A stretch of 64,000 bases of DNA from SVTX01 sp964567085 (GCA_964567085.1 CAZMKU010000001.1:19006-83005); one strand, 5' to 3'. Counted from the first letter of the stretch, positions 54,247-62,810 are shown. Made by a program: numbers and translations. Notes: generated by a model from the sequence alone, not told the origin.

Positions 54247-55533
54247 TTATTTGATAAGCTTTCCGTCGTACAGATTTCCGCCCGAAACGATTATTAGCTC
54301 GTTCTGCGAAAGATACGGGAATTGCTCCTCTGCCTCGTCGTCACTCTTTACGATAACGTATCCGTTTCCGTAGCTTGAAATATTGATTCGTCTGAACTTG
54401 ACGTAATTTCCGCTCATCACGTAAACGCCCGTATAATCGGTATATCCGTCGTCGTCAGCGTCAAGCGAATATATCGCCTCGTCGGGAACTCTGTATCCGC
54501 TCACGCTGGATCTCAAAAGCTTTATGCCCGTGTATCTGGATACCTCGAAGCTCTTACCGATCTCACTGCTTGACAGAACCGCAAAGCCCGAGGCTTTGTT
54601 TTCCGCTATTTCAACTCTCTCGACGTTCATTGAAAGCTTCTCGCCCCCAAGCTCGGAAAGAAATACGTCGTAGGTCGAGCCCGCGCTGAATATATTGAGA
54701 TTTGACTGGCTTATCGGCACTACGAGATACCACTTGGAATCGTAAACCGCCTTGCCTACGGCGTAGGGGTTGCTTTCCTTCTGTATGCCGTCGACCTGCG
54801 CCTTGAAATCGTCAACGCTCATAGTCATAACGTCCGCGTAGGAGAACACACCCTCATAACCGTCGACGTCTCTTACAACGTAGCAGGATCTCTCGGCGTA
54901 TCTCGCTCTTCCGCTATCCACCGCGTACTCACTGATAATATTTTCCTTTTCCTCAACGGTCGCGTTCGCGGAATCCTCAAGCGCCTCGATCTTACCCGTT
55001 ATAATTTGCAGCTTGTTCATCTCCTCGAGCATGCTCTCGCCGTCGAGGTCGGCAGATGAATAATTGCCCTCCGCAACCGCAGAGATGAACGAATAATACG
55101 AGCTGTTAAGCGAGGAACTGACACGGCTTACGTCCTGAACTCTCAGCTCCTCGTCAAGTCCGTCGCGCAAGGAATCAATCTTGTCCGAGAGCACGTTGAG
55201 GTTTCCCTGCACCATATATCTTTTCTCTACGCCCGAAATATTAGTCTTATAGACCGTCATATATTCCTTGCCTACGGGAATTTTCTCACCGCTCCGCACC
55301 GTAAAATCCGCGAGCTCATCAGCCTCCGCCAAAATAAGCTCCTCGTTTCTGTAAACGTAGCCCCCGAGACTGACGTAGACGTCATCCGTTACGAACTGCG
55401 TATTGATAACCGATACCGAGGTGTTTATCTTGCCGAACATCTGCGCGGCAAAATAAACAAGCAAAACCACGAGAAGAACCGTAGTGATCACACCAAGACG
55501 CGATTTGTATTTCTGTCCCTTGCTCCTCTCCAT
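54247..55533 (-). CDS. HlyD-like membrane fusion protein of the division cluster
   Basis: The 428-residue protein has a short basic N-terminus and one membrane helix (about 13-35, VITTVLLVVLLVYFAAQMF). A large outside part follows with a lipoyl-like half-motif (ADFTVRSGEKIPVGKEYMTV), a coiled coil (about 100-200) and a beta-barrel-like end (YRVPDEAIYSLDADDDGYTD). It fits the HlyD-family periplasmic adaptor type found next to yggS-sepF in many Clostridia; the partner transporter is not nearby and its role is unknown. The start at 55533 has a GGAGGT site. Confidence 0.8.
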   Translation of the reverse strand: MERSKGQKYKSRLGVITTVLLVVLLVYFAAQMFGKINTSVSVINTQFVTDDVYVSLGGYVYRNEELILAEADELADFTVRSGEKIPVGKEYMTVYKTNISGVEKRYMVQGNLNVLSDKIDSLRDGLDEELRVQDVSRVSSSLNSSYYSFISAVAEGNYSSADLDGESMLEEMNKLQIITGKIEALEDSANATVEEKENIISEYAVDSGRARYAERSCYVVRDVDGYEGVFSYADVMTMSVDDFKAQVDGIQKESNPYAVGKAVYDSKWYLVVPISQSNLNIFSAGSTYDVFLSELGGEKLSMNVERVEIAENKASGFAVLSSSEIGKSFEVSRYTGIKLLRSSVSGYRVPDEAIYSLDADDDGYTDYTGVYVMSGNYVKFRRINISSYGNGYVIVKSDDEAEEQFPYLSQNELIIVSGGNLYDGKLIK

Positions 55534-55571
55534 TTTTACCTCCGATAGCTTCCGCAATTATAACAAATTAT

Positions 55572-55600
55572 ATTATAACATATTATTTTTAATTTATAAA
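55572..55600 (-). promoter_or_regulatory. Possible internal promoter before the HlyD-like gene
   Basis: Minus-strand TTTATA (55595-55600) and TATAAT (55572-55577) are separated by 17 bp, in very AT-rich DNA overlapping the 3' end of miaA. The match at -35 is only partial. Confidence 0.4.
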
Positions 55601-56542
55601 GTATTTTTCCGAAATGTTTACAATATTTTCAAATGTTTTGGCTCCCGACTCATCGTCCATAAGAATTTTTTGGCAATACGGCTTCTGCGAGAACCAAGTG
55701 TTCTGTCTTTTCGCGTATTTTCGGGTCGCCGTCTTGAGCCTTACTATGCAATTTTCAAAGGAATCCTTGCCCTCAATATACGGCAAAAGCTCCTTGTAGC
55801 CTATCGCCTGCGCCGCCGTTGAGCTTACAGAGAAAACTCCCGAGTCGTAAAGCTTTTTCGTTTCCTCGACAAGTCCCGTCTCGATCATCATATCCACGCG
55901 TCGCTCGATACGTCCGTAAAGGATGTCGCGGTTCTGATAAAACGGGTAAATTATGCGGCTCTCGTACTTGTCACAAAAATCGGAATTTTCAAGATCGACC
56001 TCGCTCTTTTTTCTGCCCGTCGCCTTAATTATCTCAAGCGCGCGGATAACTCGCTTTACGTTGTTTTTGTGAATGGCGCGCGCGGATTCGGGGTCGGACT
56101 TCTCGAGCATATTATGGAGAATATCCAAGCCGCCCTCGCCCTCCGCGAGCTTCATCAGCTCCTCGCGGTACGCGGGGTCGCTTATCGCCTCATCGCTGTT
56201 GCCGCCGCGCAAAAATCTGTCAAGATAAAGCCCCGTTCCGCCGCAGAAGATCGGCTTTTTTCCACGGGAAATTATATCAGCGACGACCGCCTCGGCGTCC
56301 TTCACGTAATCCGCGCAGGAATATGCTACCTCTGGCGATAAAAAATCAGTCATATGATGCGGAACCGCCGCCCGCTCCGTCTCGGTGGGCTTGGCTGTTC
56401 CTATATTCATTTCTCGGTATATCTGCATTGAATCGCAGCAGATTATCTCGCCGTCCAGGCGTTTTGCAAGCTCGATCGCAAGCGCGGTCTTTCCGCTCGC
56501 GGTACACCCAACGACACCGTAAATTTTTATTTTTTCACTCAT
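55589..56542 (-). CDS. miaA: tRNA dimethylallyltransferase MiaA
   Basis: MiaA adds a dimethylallyl group to A37 of tRNAs that read UNN codons, including tRNA-Leu(CAA) in this window. The 317-residue product has the P-loop GCTASGKTALAIELAKRL, the DSMQIYREMNIGTAKPT motif, PHHMTDFLSP and FCGGTGLYLDRFLRG. The proposed start at 56542 gives MSEKIKIYG; an in-frame ATG at 56566 would add eight residues (MQNAECRV) encoded by a 7-bp repeat. Both have poor ribosome-binding sites, and the distance to queA is small, so coupling is likely. Confidence 0.94.
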   Translation of the reverse strand: MSEKIKIYGVVGCTASGKTALAIELAKRLDGEIICCDSMQIYREMNIGTAKPTETERAAVPHHMTDFLSPEVAYSCADYVKDAEAVVADIISRGKKPIFCGGTGLYLDRFLRGGNSDEAISDPAYREELMKLAEGEGGLDILHNMLEKSDPESARAIHKNNVKRVIRALEIIKATGRKKSEVDLENSDFCDKYESRIIYPFYQNRDILYGRIERRVDMMIETGLVEETKKLYDSGVFSVSSTAAQAIGYKELLPYIEGKDSFENCIVRLKTATRKYAKRQNTWFSQKPYCQKILMDDESGAKTFENIVNISEKYFIN

Positions 56543-56544
56543 AA

Positions 56545-56572
56545 CTCTGCACTCTGCATTCTGCACTCTGCA
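56545..56572. repeat. 7-bp tandem repeat (CTCTGCA unit) between queA and miaA
   Basis: Four units (CTCTGCA, CTCTGCA, TTCTGCA, CTCTGCA) fill the gap between the queA stop and the miaA start. The unit is the same as that at 44154-44177. Confidence 0.9.
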
Positions 56573-56573
56573 C

Positions 56574-57656
56574 TTAAAGAATAATCATTGCGTCGCCGAA
56601 AGAAAAGAAACGATACTCATTTTCAACGGCTGTCTTATATGCCTCCATAACCCTTTCCTTGTCGTAAAACGCCGAGACAAGCATAATAAGTGTGCTCTCG
56701 GGCAGATGGAAATTCGTTATCAACGTATCGACCGCCTTGAATTTGTAGCCGGGATAAATAAAAATCCCCGTATCTCCGCTCATCGCCTGAATTTTTCCGT
56801 CGGGCGTCGCAACGCTCTCGACAGTGCGGCAGGACGTCGTACCAACGCAAATGATTCTACCGCCGTTTGCCTTACACTCGTTAATAATATTCGCGCTTTC
56901 CTCGGACACCGAAAAGTACTCCGTATGCATTACGTGAGCGTCGATTCTGTCCTCCTTTACTGGACGGAACGTGCCAAGCCCTACGTGAAGCATAACGGGC
57001 GCGATCTTGATACCCTTATCCTTGATCCTTTGCAAAAGCTCGGGTGTAAAATGCAAGCCCGCCGTGGGTGCCGCCGCGCTGCCCTCGGTCTTTGCGTAAA
57101 CCGTCTGATAGCGGCTGTTGTCCGAAAGTCGCTCGGTAATATAAGGCGGAAGCGGCATAAGACCGATGAGATTGAGAATATTATATATGTTCTCGTGCTT
57201 TTCTCTGTCGTAGTCAAACTTGATGTATCTGTTGCCCTCCTCGGTTATTTCCATAACCTCGCCGAGCAGCTGTCCATCGCCAAAGACAAGCTTCATGCCT
57301 ACCCTTGCGCGCTTGCCGGGCTTTACAAGACATTCCCACGTGTCAAGCTCCTTCTGTCGCAAAAGAAGAAGCTCGATATGCGCCTCCTCTCTGCCTTCAA
57401 CGTGTCCGTAAATTCTCGCGGGAATAACCTTTGAATTGTTTATAACAAGCACGTCGCCCGCCTCAAGATAATCTATTACGTCATAAAAATGCTTGTGTTC
57501 TATCGTCCCGTTTTCTCTGTCAAGCACCATAAGGCGGCTGGAATCTCTCTGCGCCTCGGGATGCTGTGCTATCAGTCTTTCGGGGAGATCGTAATAAAAG
57601 TCCGAGCGCAAAAGATCCGTCGGAGCTTTGTCGTTGATAATTACTTTGTTTTCCAT
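56574..57656 (-). CDS. queA: S-adenosylmethionine:tRNA ribosyltransferase-isomerase QueA
   Basis: QueA transfers the ribosyl part of SAM to make epoxyqueuosine in tRNA. The 360-residue product has LRSDFYYDLPERLIAQHPEA, DVLVINNSKVIPARIYG, TEGSAAAPTAGLHFTPELL, HVGLGTFRPVKEDRIDAHVM and NFHLPESTLIMLVSAF, all family signatures. About 15 extra N-terminal residues precede the conserved start. It is the first gene of the long minus-strand cluster; a weak promoter may lie near 57690 (TTGTGC, TAAAAT). No queuosine-biosynthesis partner is in the window. Confidence 0.95.
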   Translation of the reverse strand: MENKVIINDKAPTDLLRSDFYYDLPERLIAQHPEAQRDSSRLMVLDRENGTIEHKHFYDVIDYLEAGDVLVINNSKVIPARIYGHVEGREEAHIELLLLRQKELDTWECLVKPGKRARVGMKLVFGDGQLLGEVMEITEEGNRYIKFDYDREKHENIYNILNLIGLMPLPPYITERLSDNSRYQTVYAKTEGSAAAPTAGLHFTPELLQRIKDKGIKIAPVMLHVGLGTFRPVKEDRIDAHVMHTEYFSVSEESANIINECKANGGRIICVGTTSCRTVESVATPDGKIQAMSGDTGIFIYPGYKFKAVDTLITNFHLPESTLIMLVSAFYDKERVMEAYKTAVENEYRFFSFGDAMIIL

Positions 57657-57760
57657 TTGTTCTCTCTGTTTTTCTGTAAAATTTTATTTTGGTGTATATT
57701 TTGCACAATTTTAAAATAAAGATTTTGTTGAGATTTTTCTTCTAAAATCAACAAAAGCAT

Positions 57761-57789
57761 TTGACAAACGCCTAAAAGTGTGCTATTAT
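57761..57789 (+). promoter_or_regulatory. SigA-type promoter of the lysine riboswitch-dapAB unit
   Basis: TTGACA (57761-57766) and TATTAT (57784-57789) are separated by 17 bp, about 40 bp upstream of the riboswitch. Confidence 0.82.
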
Positions 57790-57833
57790 AGTTGTATAAA
57801 ATAACGCAGTGTATAATTTTGCATATACTGATT

Positions 57834-57999
57834 GATAGAGGCGCGTATCATAACCCTTGCGTGATCGAGGCTGCCGTAGCCGTACGAGGTCGCACACGGA
57901 GGATGAAACGCCGAGGTACAGTCTGTTTCGGCGCAGACTGTGTCGGTCGCCGGGTTCAGAGCCTTGCGACTGTCATCTTTACTGAGATGGAGCGCTATC
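57834..57999 (+). ncRNA. Lysine riboswitch (L box)
   Basis: The element begins GATAGAGGCGCG and closes with TGGAGCGCTATC, so GATAG (57834-57838) pairs with CTATC (57995-57999) as P1. Inside are the lysine-box hallmarks GAGGCTGCCGTAGCC (about 57868-57882), ACGCCGAGGTA (about 57910-57920) and CTGTCATCTTTACTGAGATGGAGCG (split over 57969-57994). The five-way junction layout and its place before dapA agree. Bound lysine would be expected to promote termination at the hairpin near 58073. Confidence 0.93.
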
Positions 58000-58072
58000 C
58001 GTTTGCTTTGTTTATTATAGCACACAGAAATGTTTTTTTCAAGTACTATTGTATCAAAAACAAATTGGATTT

Positions 58073-58095
58073 CCGGCGCCTTGGCCGGTTTTTTT
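58073..58095 (+). terminator. Riboswitch-controlled terminator before dapA
   Basis: CCGGC (58073-58077) pairs with GCCGG (58084-58088), followed by seven T. It lies 34 bp upstream of the dapA ATG and is the likely expression platform of the lysine riboswitch. Confidence 0.85.
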
Positions 58096-58128
58096 GTTAT
58101 TTCGACTATATTGAAGGAGACAATACTT

Positions 58129-59025
58129 ATGAGCAAATTAAAAAAAAGTGTTTTCACGGGCGCGGCAACAGCGATAGTTACGCCCTTCAAAAATAATCAG
58201 GTAGACTACGAGACCTTTGGAAAGCTTATCGAATTTCAGATAGACGGCGGCATCGACGCCCTCGTGGTTGCGGGAACTACAGGCGAGGCAAGCACGCTCA
58301 CACACGAGGAGCACTGCGAGGTTATCCGCTACGCCGTAGAAAAGGTTGACGGCCGCGTTCCCGTTATCGCGGGCACGGGCTCGAACGATACCGCGTACGG
58401 TATCGAGCTTTCAAAATACGCCTGCGACGTCGGCTGCGACGCGCTTCTCGTGGTTACTCCCTACTACAACAAGGCGACTCCCAAGGGACTTATAAAGAAT
58501 TTTCTTGCTACCGCCGATGCAGTAAACAAGCCGATAATTCTCTACAACGTGCCCTCCAGAACGGGCTGCAATATCACTATGCCCGTTTACCGCGAGCTTG
58601 CAAAGCACGAAAATATCGTTGCGACCAAGGAAGCCTCGGGTAACCTCTCCCTCGTAGCGCAGATAGCCGACGAGCTCTCAGATTCGCTCGATATTTATTC
58701 GGGCAACGACGATCAGGTCCTCCCCATTCTCTCGCTCGGCGGCAAGGGCGTAATTTCGGTATTTTCCAACCTTCTTCCCCGAGAAATGCACAGCCTCTGC
58801 CAGAGCTTCCTTAACGGCGACGTAGCTACAAGCCGCAAGATACAGCTCGACTACTTAAAGCTTATGAATTCCCTCTTTATCGAGGTAAATCCCGTGCCCG
58901 TCAAGACGGCTTGCGGACTTATGGGGCTTTGCTCCGAGGAAATGCGACTTCCTCTGTGCGAAATGGAGGATGAAAACCGCGAAAAGCTCATCTCGGTATT
59001 GAAGGAATATTCCCTTATCAAATAA
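58129..59025 (+). CDS. dapA: 4-hydroxy-tetrahydrodipicolinate synthase
   Basis: DapA condenses pyruvate with aspartate semialdehyde, the first step committed to lysine, diaminopimelate and dipicolinate. The 298-residue TIM barrel has GTTGEASTLTHEEH, the tyrosine in LYNVPSRTG and the Schiff-base lysine in IVATKEASGN. I chose the start at 58129 (MSKLKKSVFTG) because of a GAAGGAG site; the frame is open upstream to 58030, but that part covers the terminator. It is under a lysine riboswitch and followed 30 bp later by dapB. Confidence 0.96.
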   Translation: MSKLKKSVFTGAATAIVTPFKNNQVDYETFGKLIEFQIDGGIDALVVAGTTGEASTLTHEEHCEVIRYAVEKVDGRVPVIAGTGSNDTAYGIELSKYACDVGCDALLVVTPYYNKATPKGLIKNFLATADAVNKPIILYNVPSRTGCNITMPVYRELAKHENIVATKEASGNLSLVAQIADELSDSLDIYSGNDDQVLPILSLGGKGVISVFSNLLPREMHSLCQSFLNGDVATSRKIQLDYLKLMNSLFIEVNPVPVKTACGLMGLCSEEMRLPLCEMEDENREKLISVLKEYSLIK

Positions 59026-59055
59026 AGAAAAGTCCAAAACGAAAGGAAGTTGAAA

Positions 59056-59811
59056 ATGACAAAAATATTGCTTTCGGGCTGCCATGGCAGAATGGGCGGC
59101 GCCGTAATATCCGCGGCAGAAGAAAATAGCAGAATAAAAATAATTTCGGGCGTCGATATTTCCGAGGGCGAAAGCTCCTTCCCCGTATATAAAGCCATTC
59201 ACGAATGCGGAGAGACACCCGACGTAATTGTTGATTTTTCACATCACACGTCTCTTCCCGCTATAATGGAATATGCGGTAAATAACAACGTCCCCGCGGT
59301 TATCGCGACCACGGGGCACACCGATGCAGAGCTTGAAATAATGAAAAACGCGGCAGAAAAGATCCCCGTGTTTTTCTCAAGAAATATGTCCATCGGCGTA
59401 AATCTGCTTATCGCGCTCTCGCGCAAGGCGTCGGAATTTCTGGGCGTTGATTACGACGTGGAAATTATCGAAAAGCACCACAGAAACAAGCTTGACGCGC
59501 CCTCGGGCACGGCGCTTATGATCGCTGACGCCATAAAGGAAACACGCGAATCCACAAGCTACGTCTACGACAGACACGAAAGGAAAGAAAAACGCTCAAG
59601 CGAGGAAATCGGAATTCACGCCGTACGCGGCGGCTCGATCATAGGCGAGCACGAGGTCATCTTCGCGGGCAAGGACGAGGTTATTGCTATCTCTCACAGC
59701 GCCGCATCGCGTTCCCTCTTTGCCACGGGCGCTATCAAGGCGGCCGAGTTTATCGTCGGCAAGCCCGCGGGAATGTATAGTATGGATGATTTGCTCAGCG
59801 GTGTGATTTAA
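59056..59811 (+). CDS. dapB: 4-hydroxy-tetrahydrodipicolinate reductase
   Basis: DapB reduces the DapA product with NAD(P)H. The 251-residue enzyme has the nucleotide-binding LLSGCHGRMGGAVISAAEE, the VDFSHH-type VIVDFSHHTSLP, ATTGHTD, the catalytic block EIIEKHHRNKLDAPSGTALM and a C-terminal GMYSMDDLL. The start is ATG at 59056 with an AAAGGAAG site; a TTG two codons earlier is less likely. It ends the lysine-regulated unit and is followed by a strong terminator. Confidence 0.96.
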   Translation: MTKILLSGCHGRMGGAVISAAEENSRIKIISGVDISEGESSFPVYKAIHECGETPDVIVDFSHHTSLPAIMEYAVNNNVPAVIATTGHTDAELEIMKNAAEKIPVFFSRNMSIGVNLLIALSRKASEFLGVDYDVEIIEKHHRNKLDAPSGTALMIADAIKETRESTSYVYDRHERKEKRSSEEIGIHAVRGGSIIGEHEVIFAGKDEVIAISHSAASRSLFATGAIKAAEFIVGKPAGMYSMDDLLSGVI

Positions 59812-59824
59812 ACCGTTTTTGTAG

Positions 59825-59851
59825 GGCGGGGGCTTGCTCCCGCCGTTTTTT
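59825..59851 (+). terminator. Terminator of dapAB
   Basis: GGCGGG (59825-59830) pairs with CCCGCC (59839-59844), and six T follow at 59846-59851. Confidence 0.88.
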
Positions 59852-59882
59852 CTGCGGGTTCTCCCATCCATCACCGCAAAAC

Positions 59883-59908
59883 AAAAAGCACCCACACGGG
59901 TGCTTTTT
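59883..59908. terminator. Bidirectional terminator after tRNA-Leu
   Basis: AAAAAGCACCC (59883-59893) pairs with GGGTGCTTTTT (59898-59908) around ACAC. It lies 4 bp after the 3' end of the minus-strand tRNA and has T tracts both ways. Confidence 0.88.
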
Positions 59909-59912
59909 GTTT

Positions 59913-59999
59913 TGGTGCCGGAAGCGGGGGTCGAACCCGCACGGTATCGCTACCACCGGATTTTGAGTCCGGCACGTCTGCCAATTCCATCATTCCGGC
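59913..59999 (-). tRNA. tRNA-Leu (anticodon CAA)
   Basis: On the minus strand the 87-nt gene starts GCCGGAATGATGGAATTGGC. The acceptor stem GCCGGAA/TTCCGGC closes, the anticodon arm is CCGGA-CTCAAAA-TCCGG (anticodon CAA, reading UUG), and the long variable arm is GGTA-GCGA-TACC, as expected for class II tRNA-Leu. The T arm is GCGGG-TTCGACC-CCCGC, the discriminator is A, and CCA is encoded at 59913-59915. Confidence 0.97.
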
Positions 60000-60087
60000 A
60001 TCGTGTTTTTTTACGACTTAATGATTATATCACACAATCTTCGATTCGTCAAGAGCCTTTTAAAACTTTTTATCACACAAAACAGAC

Positions 60088-60113
60088 AAAAAGCGGGCAA
60101 ATGCCCGCTTTTT
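60088..60113 (-). terminator. Terminator of pfkA
   Basis: AAAAAGCGGGC (60088-60098) pairs with GCCCGCTTTTT (60103-60113) across AAAT. It begins at the pfkA stop codon, and five U follow on the minus strand. Confidence 0.88.
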
Positions 60114-61188
60114 ATTCGCAAATTTCATACGACATATTATAAAGTCGTTCGATCTTTGCCCGTCTGTTCTCGCAAATTATCTTCATTCCGTCAATTTCTT
60201 CAGCGCTGAAGCCGTCGAGATCGCCGTCCTTGAGCGTTCCCTTATACATACGGTCAAGCACCAACGCGTAGTTAATGTCGATCGACGTGATCTTGCCGTT
60301 CTGGAAGCCGATAACGACGTTACTCTTACCGTCAAGCAAGGAATCCACCGCACGAGCACCCATCTGTGTTGCGGTAAATCTGTCACGGAGAGAGGGAGAT
60401 CCGCCGCGAACAACGTGTCCGAGACGCGCAAATCTTGTGTCAATGCCCGTCTTGGATTTAACCTTTTCAACGAATGCCTCGCTATATCCCTCGCCGTATT
60501 TCTTCGGAATACCCTCACTGAATACGCAGATAAGTCCACGCTTACCGTTATTTCTTACGTTCCGAAGAATAGAGATAGCCTGCTCCTCATCAAATTCGAT
60601 CTCGGGAATAGCAATAATAACCGCTCCCGCCGCAATTCCCGCATAAAGCGCGATATTACCGCAGTCACGTCCCATAACCTCAACAACATTACATCTTGAG
60701 TGGGATTCACAGGTTTCGCGCAAGCTGTCTACAAGCTGAATAACCGTATTCATAGCCGTATCAAAGCCGATAGTATATTCGGTTGCGGTAATGTCGTTGT
60801 CGATGGTGCAAGGAATACCGACGGAGGGGATTCCGTGATTTGTAAGATCGGTAGCGCCGCGGAACGTACCGTCACCGCCAAGCGCTATAACCGCGTCAAT
60901 TCCAAGTCTGTGGCAGGTTTCAACCGCCTTGCTCATACCCTCCTCGGTCTTGAACTCGGGGCAACGCGAGGAATAAAGTATCGTGCCGCCGTGAGTAATG
61001 ATATTCGAAACCGCGTGGGTATCAAGAGGGATCACGTTTCCGTTAATAAGCCCGTTATATCCTTCGAGTATTCCAACGACCTCGATGCCCTCGGACATCG
61101 CCTTTCTTGCCGCGGCGCGTATTGCCGCATTCATACCCGGAGCGTCGCCGCCCGACGTAAGAATACCTATTTTCTTAAATTTAGCCAT
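60112..61188 (-). CDS. pfkA: ATP-dependent 6-phosphofructokinase
   Basis: PfkA makes fructose-1,6-bisphosphate, the committed glycolytic step. The 358-residue product has GILTSGGDAPGMNAAIRAAA, VIALGGDGTFRGATDLTNHG, IPCTIDNDITATEYTIGFDT and EVMGRDCGNIALYAGIA. A glycine follows the aspartate of GGDG, as in ATP-dependent rather than pyrophosphate enzymes. At the position of E. coli Gly124 there is cysteine (PCTIDND), common in Clostridia-type sequences. It is about 35 residues longer than the E. coli enzyme. GGAGGAGG precedes the start; an inverted repeat lies in the leader. Confidence 0.93.
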   Translation of the reverse strand: MAKFKKIGILTSGGDAPGMNAAIRAAARKAMSEGIEVVGILEGYNGLINGNVIPLDTHAVSNIITHGGTILYSSRCPEFKTEEGMSKAVETCHRLGIDAVIALGGDGTFRGATDLTNHGIPSVGIPCTIDNDITATEYTIGFDTAMNTVIQLVDSLRETCESHSRCNVVEVMGRDCGNIALYAGIAAGAVIIAIPEIEFDEEQAISILRNVRNNGKRGLICVFSEGIPKKYGEGYSEAFVEKVKSKTGIDTRFARLGHVVRGGSPSLRDRFTATQMGARAVDSLLDGKSNVVIGFQNGKITSIDINYALVLDRMYKGTLKDGDLDGFSAEEIDGMKIICENRRAKIERLYNMSYEICE

Positions 61189-61204
61189 AAAGCCTCCTCC
61201 TTGC

Positions 61205-61227
61205 GACGTAAACTTATATTTTACGTC
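61205..61227. promoter_or_regulatory. Inverted repeat in the pfkA leader
   Basis: GACGTAAA (61205-61212) and TTTACGTC (61220-61227) form a perfect 8-bp inverted repeat with a 7-nt spacer. It lies between the promoter and the ribosome-binding site and could be an operator or a hairpin in the leader RNA. Confidence 0.5.
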
Positions 61228-61250
61228 AAAAACATACGAATTCTTTATAT

Positions 61251-61279
61251 ATTTTAATCCATTTTCGCAAATAAATCAA
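61251..61279 (-). promoter_or_regulatory. SigA-type promoter of pfkA
   Basis: Minus-strand TTGATT (61274-61279) and TAAAAT (61251-61256) are separated by 17 bp, about 60 bp upstream of the ATG. Confidence 0.7.
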
Positions 61280-61356
61280 TAGCAAACTGAAATTTTGTCC
61301 CCAAAATCGACAAACCCCCACTTTGCTTTTGCGATTTCACCGCCAAACGCAGATCG

Positions 61357-61887
61357 TCAAGCCAAAAGCTTACCCAGAAGCGCCGTCATCATAAAATACG
61401 CCGCGTACTCTCTGATAGCCTCCCTGCCGACGCCTTTATCAAATGAAAGTCTCACAACGCTCTCGCCGTCGCCGTCCGCTATAGACACGAACACCGTGCC
61501 TACGGGATTTTTCTCGTCACCGCCCGTGGGCCCCGCATATCCCGTAACGCTGACTGCAAGATCAGAGCCGAGTCTCGCTCTTGCTCCGCGCGCCATCTCA
61601 CAAGCAGTATATTCACTGACCGCGCTATATTTGTCAAGAGTCTCTCCGCTCACTCCGAGCAGCTTTTCCTTAACGTCATTAACGTAAGAGATCACCCCGC
61701 CAAGATACACGCGGGATGCGCCCGAGACCGAGGTCACGGTTGCGCCAAACAGTCCTCCCGTACAGGATTCCGCGCTCGCGACGGTTTTCCCTCTTTCCGC
61801 AAAGCGCAAAACGAGCTCCCTTGCCGCGCGGGACAGCTCCGCGCCTGCTATATCCTCAGATGAAACCGCTATATTTTCAAGTCTCAT
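61357..61887 (-). CDS. CinA-type nicotinamide-nucleotide amidohydrolase (PncC-like)
   Basis: The 176-residue protein is the stand-alone C-terminal domain of CinA. Key motifs are KTVASAESCTGGLFGATVTS with the catalytic serine, YLGGVISYVNDVKEKLLGVS, YSAVSEYTACEMARGARARL and VSVTGYAGPTGGDEKNPVGT. The known activity is hydrolysis of nicotinamide mononucleotide in NAD recycling. The usual GPTGG/GIAGPxGG glycine motif appears as GYAGPTGG. It overlaps mscS by 4 bp (ATGA), so it is translated from the same transcript. Confidence 0.9.
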   Translation of the reverse strand: MRLENIAVSSEDIAGAELSRAARELVLRFAERGKTVASAESCTGGLFGATVTSVSGASRVYLGGVISYVNDVKEKLLGVSGETLDKYSAVSEYTACEMARGARARLGSDLAVSVTGYAGPTGGDEKNPVGTVFVSIADGDGESVVRLSFDKGVGREAIREYAAYFMMTALLGKLLA

Positions 61888-62723
61888 TTTCCTTCGTCCT
61901 TTTTACCGTTATCCTTTATAGTTACAGTCATTCTGTTATACGGAACGCTAATTCCCTCTTTACCGAATTCCTGCATTACCTCTTCCATAAGGTTGAATTT
62001 TAAAGTCCAGAAATCGCCCGTTCGGCACCAAACGCGCAGGGTCACGCAAAGCGACGAATCGCGAAGCTCGGTAAGCCTTATAAAGGGCGCTTTATCGGTC
62101 AATATCTCGCCGTGCCTTTCGATAACGCCGTTTATGATTCCCTTGACCTTCTCAATATCACTCCCGTACTCAATGTTAAACTGAATATCAAGTCGTCTTG
62201 TATCCTTGGTGGAATAGTTTACGAGAGTTGAAGAGGTAAGCGAGCCGTTAGGTATAACGATGGTCTTGTTGTCGGGCGAGGTGAGGGTCGTGTAAAACAC
62301 ACCCATATCCGTAACCGTACCGCCATAATCTCCCGATTCGATATAATCGTCAAGCTTAAAGGGCTTGAATACCAAAATCATAATCCCCGAGGCGAGATTT
62401 GAAAGAGTTCCCTGAACCGCAAGGGATATGGCGACGCCGATGCTTCCTATTACCGCAACGATGGACGCCATAGGAACACCCATAATGGCAACTATGAGAA
62501 CCGCAAGAGAAACGTTCAGCGCTATCCTTGCAAACGCCACGAAGAAATTTTTGGCGGTGTGATCCCCTCTGTCGAGAGTCTTGCTTTTGCGAATTTTCTT
62601 CAAAAGGCCCTTAATAAGAATTCTGCCTATGATAAGCACGAGCACACTGAGCAGAAGCTTTAGCGCTATATCAAAGCATACGTCAACAACCGAATTCCAT
62701 ATTTCCTGCCAATTTATTTCCAT
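61884..62723 (-). CDS. mscS: MscS family mechanosensitive channel
   Basis: Small-conductance mechanosensitive channels release solutes on osmotic downshock. The 279-residue product has three membrane helices; the pore helix is seen in VIGSIGVAISLAVQGTLSNL with the following SGIMILVFKPFKLDDYIESG. A beta domain follows (GGTVTDMGVFYTTLTSPDNK, VIPNGSLTSSTLVNYS). I chose the start at 62723 (MEINWQEIW) because of an AAGGAG site; an in-frame ATG at 62756 lies close to the -10 box. It is transcribed divergently from the radical SAM gene. Confidence 0.93.
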   Translation of the reverse strand: MEINWQEIWNSVVDVCFDIALKLLLSVLVLIIGRILIKGLLKKIRKSKTLDRGDHTAKNFFVAFARIALNVSLAVLIVAIMGVPMASIVAVIGSIGVAISLAVQGTLSNLASGIMILVFKPFKLDDYIESGDYGGTVTDMGVFYTTLTSPDNKTIVIPNGSLTSSTLVNYSTKDTRRLDIQFNIEYGSDIEKVKGIINGVIERHGEILTDKAPFIRLTELRDSSLCVTLRVWCRTGDFWTLKFNLMEEVMQEFGKEGISVPYNRMTVTIKDNGKKDEGK

Positions 62724-62761
62724 AATTTCTACTCCTTGTACAGATCCAGAATCCACAACAC

Positions 62762-62790
62762 ATTATATCACAAATTAAAAATCGTGTAAA
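62762..62790 (-). promoter_or_regulatory. SigA-type promoter of mscS-cinA
   Basis: Minus-strand TTTACA (62785-62790) and TATAAT (62762-62767) are separated by 17 bp. Confidence 0.75.
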
Positions 62791-62810
62791 TACGATTAAA
62801 TAAAAAAATA

